Origin: Gnetum montanum
Taxonomy: Eukaryota > Streptophyta > Gnetopsida > Gnetales > Gnetaceae
Direction: 5' to 3'
Assembly: GCA_015680685.1 (NCBI GenBank)
Contig: MNCI01027451.1
Span: 124,769-188,768 of the forward strand
Length of the DNA: 64,000 nucleotides
The position numbers and the translations under genes were made by a program. The notes under the pieces were generated by a model. The model saw only the letters and a program-made list of their open reading frames with translations, made no database searches and was not told the DNA's origin. Shown piece by piece: positions 52,703 through 58,700 of this stretch; the first letter of the stretch is position 1; each line of letters opens with the position of its first letter.

Positions 52703-55700
52703 TGTGTGTGTGTGGAGCTGGTTGTGCTTGGAAATTGGGTTTCTGTGGTGAGTGGAGGACCTGTGCTGTCGATGGTTGAGATTGTTGTGAAGGGTCCAAT
52801 GAGGGGAGGGGGTGATACCTTCCCAGTCTCGCCAAATTCAGGGAAAGTTGGTTGCCCATCCTAGTTGATGTCTTGCTCAAAGCAGAAGCAGTTAGAGAAT
52901 GATTTGGGGGTCCAAACAACCCTCAAAGGAATTTACAATAAGCATGTTACAAGTAGAACATGAGAATTCTCTCATGGAATTGCAGGGGGCAAGGTACCGC
53001 CTACAAAAGAAATGCCCTTACAGAATTGATGTGTAGGGAGAATTGTGACATTGTCTGCTTGCAAGGAACCAAGCTTATGCAACAAGAAGGCCACTACTTG
53101 AGATGGTAGGGATGGCAGGTATAGTTGGTTGTAGGTTAGGGGAGGGCCAATGTCCTATCTTTTATGTCACGATGACCTTTCTACGTTGTTGATAGTTTAC
53201 CTTGGAGCATTACAATTTTCCTTAGAGATGGGGATATTCAGCTTACTAATCTCTATGGCCCTCAATGTTGGGAGGAGAGGCTCTAGGAATTGAACAAGAT
53301 TGCTTCTTTGATCTAGGATAAACATCAGTGGATTGTGGTGGGCAACTTCAATCAGCAGTTGTATAGTTGGGAGAAGTTTGGTGGTGGTGGTTAGGTGCCT
53401 TCTGGGGCTCAAGAGTTCCTAGGTTTCTTGGTTACTCAGGAGCTAGTGGACTTAGAGGTTAGAGGCTACCAATACAAATGGAGCAACTGGTGGAAGGGCA
53501 TTGATCTGGTGATGACAAGGATTGATAGGGTGTGGGTTAGTTCCCACTTCCTTTTGAGTCAAGGGTGGAGGTGAGTGGGAAAGAATAGATGGCTTCTGAT
53601 CATTGCCCTCTACTTTTTTGTATTGGGGTAAGGGATCATGGAAAGGCTACCTTGTTTAGATTTGAATGGTTATGGCTCTAGAAATTGTGGATGCATCTGC
53701 TGGTGGAGAGTATCCAGGGTTCCTACTCGGAACAAGCTAAGCCTAGAGATTTTCTTAGATAGGTTGAAATGGGAATTGCGTGTGAAGAAAAAGGAAGATA
53801 AATTTTCTTATTGTTTCACAAAAGTGCGCAGTGTGCAGGGGGAACTATGGGGGTTTTTGTCTTCGGGGAGGGGGTTGAGACATGGTGATCCTTTGTCATC
53901 ATTCCTCTTTATTATTGTCATGGCCACTATGCAGGCTTATTGTTATATGGAGGGGGCGAGAGGCCTTGAAATTGCTAGAACTAGACACTTGTGGAACATT
54001 ATGCAAAAGATACTATTTTGTTTTCGAGGGTAGCTGTTCCCCAAGTTGTGGTGGTCAATAAAGCACTCTAGAGAATGGCAGAAGCTAGTGGTTCATTTTA
54101 GGGTCAACGGGTCGATTATACAACAGTTGGGAGTGCTTCCAGGGTCTAAAGATGATGCTTACCTTGGATTGCTGCTATACGATTGGCATAGGAGAAAGAC
54201 TTGGATGTGGTTGCTTGAACACCTTCATAGATGGGTTGACCATTGGACTTGCTATTTTTTGACTTGGGTAGGGTGGGCTTTGTTAGCTTCATCGATTCTG
54301 TTGGGCATGGTGAGGGACATTGCGTCGGTGGCCTCTACCCTATCAAGTATTGTTGCCAAAATTGATTATATCATCTGGAATTTTACTTAGAGTGGGGGAA
54401 AAGGGGGAAGCTGTGTGCATTTGGTAAATTGGGATGCTATGGCAAGGCCGAAGAATGTTGCGGAAAAGTTTCAGGATATTCTTAACATGTGCTACCAAAG
54501 CTTGCTCAAGAGGCTCCTTTTGGCTAATCATCGGCCAGTGTGATGGAAAACTATTATGGTCAACAAGTACCAAAGATGGAGTGCTGGGACACATGATTCC
54601 CACAATTGGTGTGCACTTTGTAGAGATGCCACTTTTATACATCATGTGGGGCTAATGGGGACCATCCTAAAACAACCAATCTAGCATTGGGACCCCATGG
54701 TTCGGGGGTGGTGGGGCCTATGGCTAGGTTTCTTGCCCAAAAGAATTAAAGCATTTGTGTGGTTAATAAATCATAATGCGATTCTGGTTATGGAGGTTCT
54801 GAGGCACAGGGGGGTCGATATCATTGCCATGTGTCCACTATGCATGACGAGTGTGGAGACGGTGGCACATTTTACTTATGAATGCCCGTTTACTATGAGG
54901 GTTTTATGTGCGTTAGATCTCCAACAACGGAATCTAGATGGTAGTTCAAGGGCTACAACGATTTTGTGCTCCTTGTGGAGGACCTAAAATCACTTCATTT
55001 TTTAGGGGAAGTAGTTGCCACCGTTGGCATAGATTGCAACCAAAGGCTTTCATTGCCAGAAAGAGGCATAGGTGACAATGGGCATGACACTTACGTTTGA
55101 ACCATCATGTGATAGGTACTAGGAGAATGTGGAGCTATGGCAGCTTGTGGTGCGGATTGGTTGGGATAGGTTGTTGCCTTGGTTACAGGGTGAATTGGAT
55201 CTGGAAGATGACGATTTTTATGCTAATTGGGAGGGGGATTCTACCCTGTTCTGGGGTGTGCACATCCCACTTATAGAAGCTTCAATCACAACATTGCTGG
55301 GTGTTCCGGTGGTGGGTGAGATTATTATGATTACAGACCATGGGGTGCATGATGCGGAACTATTTTTTCCTGGGCCCGTTCCAAAGACTAGAAGTGGGTA
55401 GGTTCTGAAGTCAGTGTTGTCGGCAATTTGACACATTGCTACTAATCTTGTTGAACGATTTTTTGTTCAATTAGGGAATGTCTCCAAATTGCAGGGATTA
55501 CATTTCAGTATCATGCATTGGCTGCAGTTGGGGTACATGATGAATGTGCCTTGTTTCTTTTTGGATATGTTGCATTGGGGCTATCGAGGAAGACATTTTG
55601 GGTTAATTCTAGCACTTTGAAGGAGGTGAGCTTGCCATGGTATGTGGGGCTAATGATGTGGTTTCGTTTGCCACGAGGAGGGGTTTCTACAATTGCTATT

Positions 55701-58700
55701 GAAGTTGGGGAGTTGTTCGAGGCCACGTCTTCGTGGATGGAGGCTCTGTTGATAGAGGTTGCAAAGTCAGTGGTGAAGGAAGACCAGAGCTGTTGGAGTT
55801 GAAGGTGGGCAGGGTAGGAAGATTCCTTTCAATAGCAGTTGGAGGAAATAGAGCAACATTTTATAGATACTGCAAGGGAGGAGGATAGAAGGTGAGACTT
55901 GGTGAAAGCGGTGGTGAGGGATTCGTTGGAGGTAGAGCTAAGAGTACCTATTTGTGTTGAGCTTCAAGAGGAGGCTTAGGAGCAAGAAAGGAAGGAGCAC
56001 AAAGCGTGGGAGCATAGAGAAAGGAAGGTAGAGGAGGAGGTGTAGATATAGTGGAGGTTGGGTGCTACACATGAGAATAGTGCTTGTGCATGGTTGTGAC
56101 AAGGGTAGTGCCCTTACGTTGTTTTGAATATCACGAGGAATGCGCCTTGGAGCTTTTTGCGCAAGTACATTAGGTGCGAGGGTTGGGAATTGCACCCCGA
56201 TCAAGAGGGGGATTTAGCCATGTGTGCGAGAACAAAAGTGGCTTTCAAAAATTTTTAGTAGGTAGTTGCTTTTGTTGCCTCAAAAAGACATTAGGTGGTT
56301 CTGGATGCTGTACATAGTCAAAAACAAGCAGCTTGTGCCTGTACTAGCCTACCTTTAAGACTTTAGTAGTGGTAGGTTTTTGGGGTTTGCCTTTTTGACT
56401 TTTGTTTGGTGTGGCTCCAAGCTTTGTGGAGTGGTTTTCTTTTTATTTGGAATGTTTCATGTGCTTGGGCCTGGTGGCTAGGTCATGGGTTGGGATGTTA
56501 GGGTTGGACTTTTTGTTTGGTGGATGGGTGTGGGCTTCCTTGATTTTTGATGGTTATGGGGGGTTTACCCCTGTGTCAAATTGGGGAGTAATGATGTTGA
56601 TGTTGGGTGGGTGATATTTGGTTGGGGGTTCCCCCCACCACCCCCCTACCCAACCTTGATTTTTAGTTGAGGGTTTGGTCTACTGTTGGGGGTGGTTCCA
56701 TGATCAATGTCTCTTGTACATGAAAGAATTTTATTTGTTGGTGGGATCTATGGTTGTTGTACATGCATGATCCATTGTTTAGGAAATCAATGGAAATGTA
56801 TCTTTTGACTTACATATATAATCTCAGATATGTGGTGCATCTAGTCTTGGTCCATGACTCTCCCTGGGTCGTGGCTTCATGGTTCATCATAAGGTTATTG
56901 TCCACCATGGTTATGAATTGTCCTTGGGTCATGGTTTTCTTTGATACCAAATGCGACATCTTCTTCCCAGATGTCATGGAAAACATCAAATATACGTTAT
57001 ATTAGACATTAGACATAAGAAGATAACATAGCAAAGATCAAATATATGTAACATTCGACATTAAGCGTAAAGAAAATAACAGGGAAAATGCAATAAAGAA
57101 AAAGGAAAGAATGCTATATTGATGTGAAATAGTGTATCTAGATCATGCTTTGAGAGTGCTCCTTGAATTTTCTTCCATAGGCATCTATCCCTTAGAGGCA
57201 ATCGAGCATTGCAACCATGATTAGGCTTATCATCGACCAGAAAGGATGGCCAGTCCTCTTCTTGTCCCTCTTCACTTGACATCCATTACTCGCCTTTACC
57301 GACTCCACAACTCCATGTTGATACGACCTCTAATGCCTAAACCAGAGCTTCTCCACTGGGAGGGCCCGGATAGCCCACTTCAGTCAAAGCAAAGCCTCCT
57401 TTAGGAAGTTGGTGCATTGTTATTACATTGTTGAATAGATTTGAAATTGTTGTTTCTTATGTTTCTTGTGGTCAACCATTTGGCCAGGAAATTGCTTGAT
57501 GACTTGTATTTAGAGATACTCCTTTTATTGTCCGAGAAAATCAGAAATTAATTAGTAAAGAAAAGAAGATCTGTTCACTATGTTAGAGGAATCTTGTGTA
57601 AGGTTTTTCTACAGCAGACACTTTCCTTTTGCAATCATCTTTTATTTCATGGTTGAAACTAAAATAAGAATATAGTGCTTTGTGCAAGTTAGATTATATT
57701 GATCTTTCTTTTAGGAATCTGGAATTATTTTCTTTGATTATTATTTCAATGCAAGAATATCAGAACCAAAAACATGTATCCTCTATATCAGAAGATTTAA
57801 GATGCAGACATTGTGTTGGAAGAATTGAAATATAATATTAATGATGGATTTTCAACTTTTGGCTTATGTATATCTTGTATGGGAAATTCTAGGCTTTTGT
57901 ACCATTGTTACAGGAAAGGAAGCAACATTGCTATTATAGTTTTCTGCAATTGCAATTACTAGGTTTTTGTATAGTCATACTCTTTGAATGACTGATTATG
58001 TTTTACCTGTGCATAACTTAAGATTGCTAACGTGAATTGGTTGAATTAATTTGTCTGTATTTGATCTACAAAGCTATGAATATGATTCTAAGTTGGATTG
58101 TTTAGACATTTTTTTTTGCACCGTCGATGCATATTGTCTATTGAGAAATGTCAATTGTCATATTGGCATTTTTTTCATGCCAAATCCTTGGGTTGTTGTT
58201 TGCATTATATAATATTTCTGCTTTATGCTTTAGTCTATTTATGTTGAACTGATTGTTGTTTGTGCTAGTTTAAATGCGAGATTGGATTTCTGATGACTGG
58301 TTAACTTGTAAAAATTTTACTCTTTCGTCGTTCAGCTAGCATTTTGTGGGCTTTGGGTGTTAGCTCTTGCTCCCTAAGAACAGGGTGTTACATATGCATG
58401 GTAAAATAAATTTGAATGTTTACTTACATCTATTGAGGCCTTGTTAGATCTATTGGACAGAACAATTTCAGAGTTCCATTCATGGAATTTTGTAACCCTT
58501 TTTAATCCATAACTCAATATTTCCCTCTGAAATTGAACATATGATGTGGGGCTTCCATGCCAAGACTCTTACTGTTAAGCTAGCACATCATTCTTTAGTA
58601 AACCAGCTAGAATTGAGGATGAATATAGTATGAGTTGAAATATCTTGTAGAAAACAAAATGTGAAAACACTAAAAGATAGTTCATATGGTTACTTAAATG

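Larger units (their letters stand above)
51490..56740 (+). mobile_element. Most complete L1-like LINE in the window (ORF1, endonuclease, RT, C-terminal modules)
   Basis: Plus strand. ORF1 spans about 51511-52540 with a knuckle-like [13 protein letters not shown] near 52280, followed by a 29-G tract. ORF2 starts at ATG 52960 ([20 protein letters not shown]), the L1 endonuclease start. Its catalytic Glu is Gly (CLQGTKL, 53065) and GDFN is GNFN (53341); ASDHCPL remains (53589, other frame). A deletion near 53790 removed the front of the reverse transcriptase, which resumes at [24 protein letters not shown] reads YAKD (54000-54011). Then comes the zinc tail ([18 protein letters not shown]), gag-like segment (55090-55620), a decayed coiled coil (55800-56050), the J-like module (56109-56355) and a 3' UTR to about 56740. 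Dead, but it shows the complete domain order. Confidence 0.9.
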
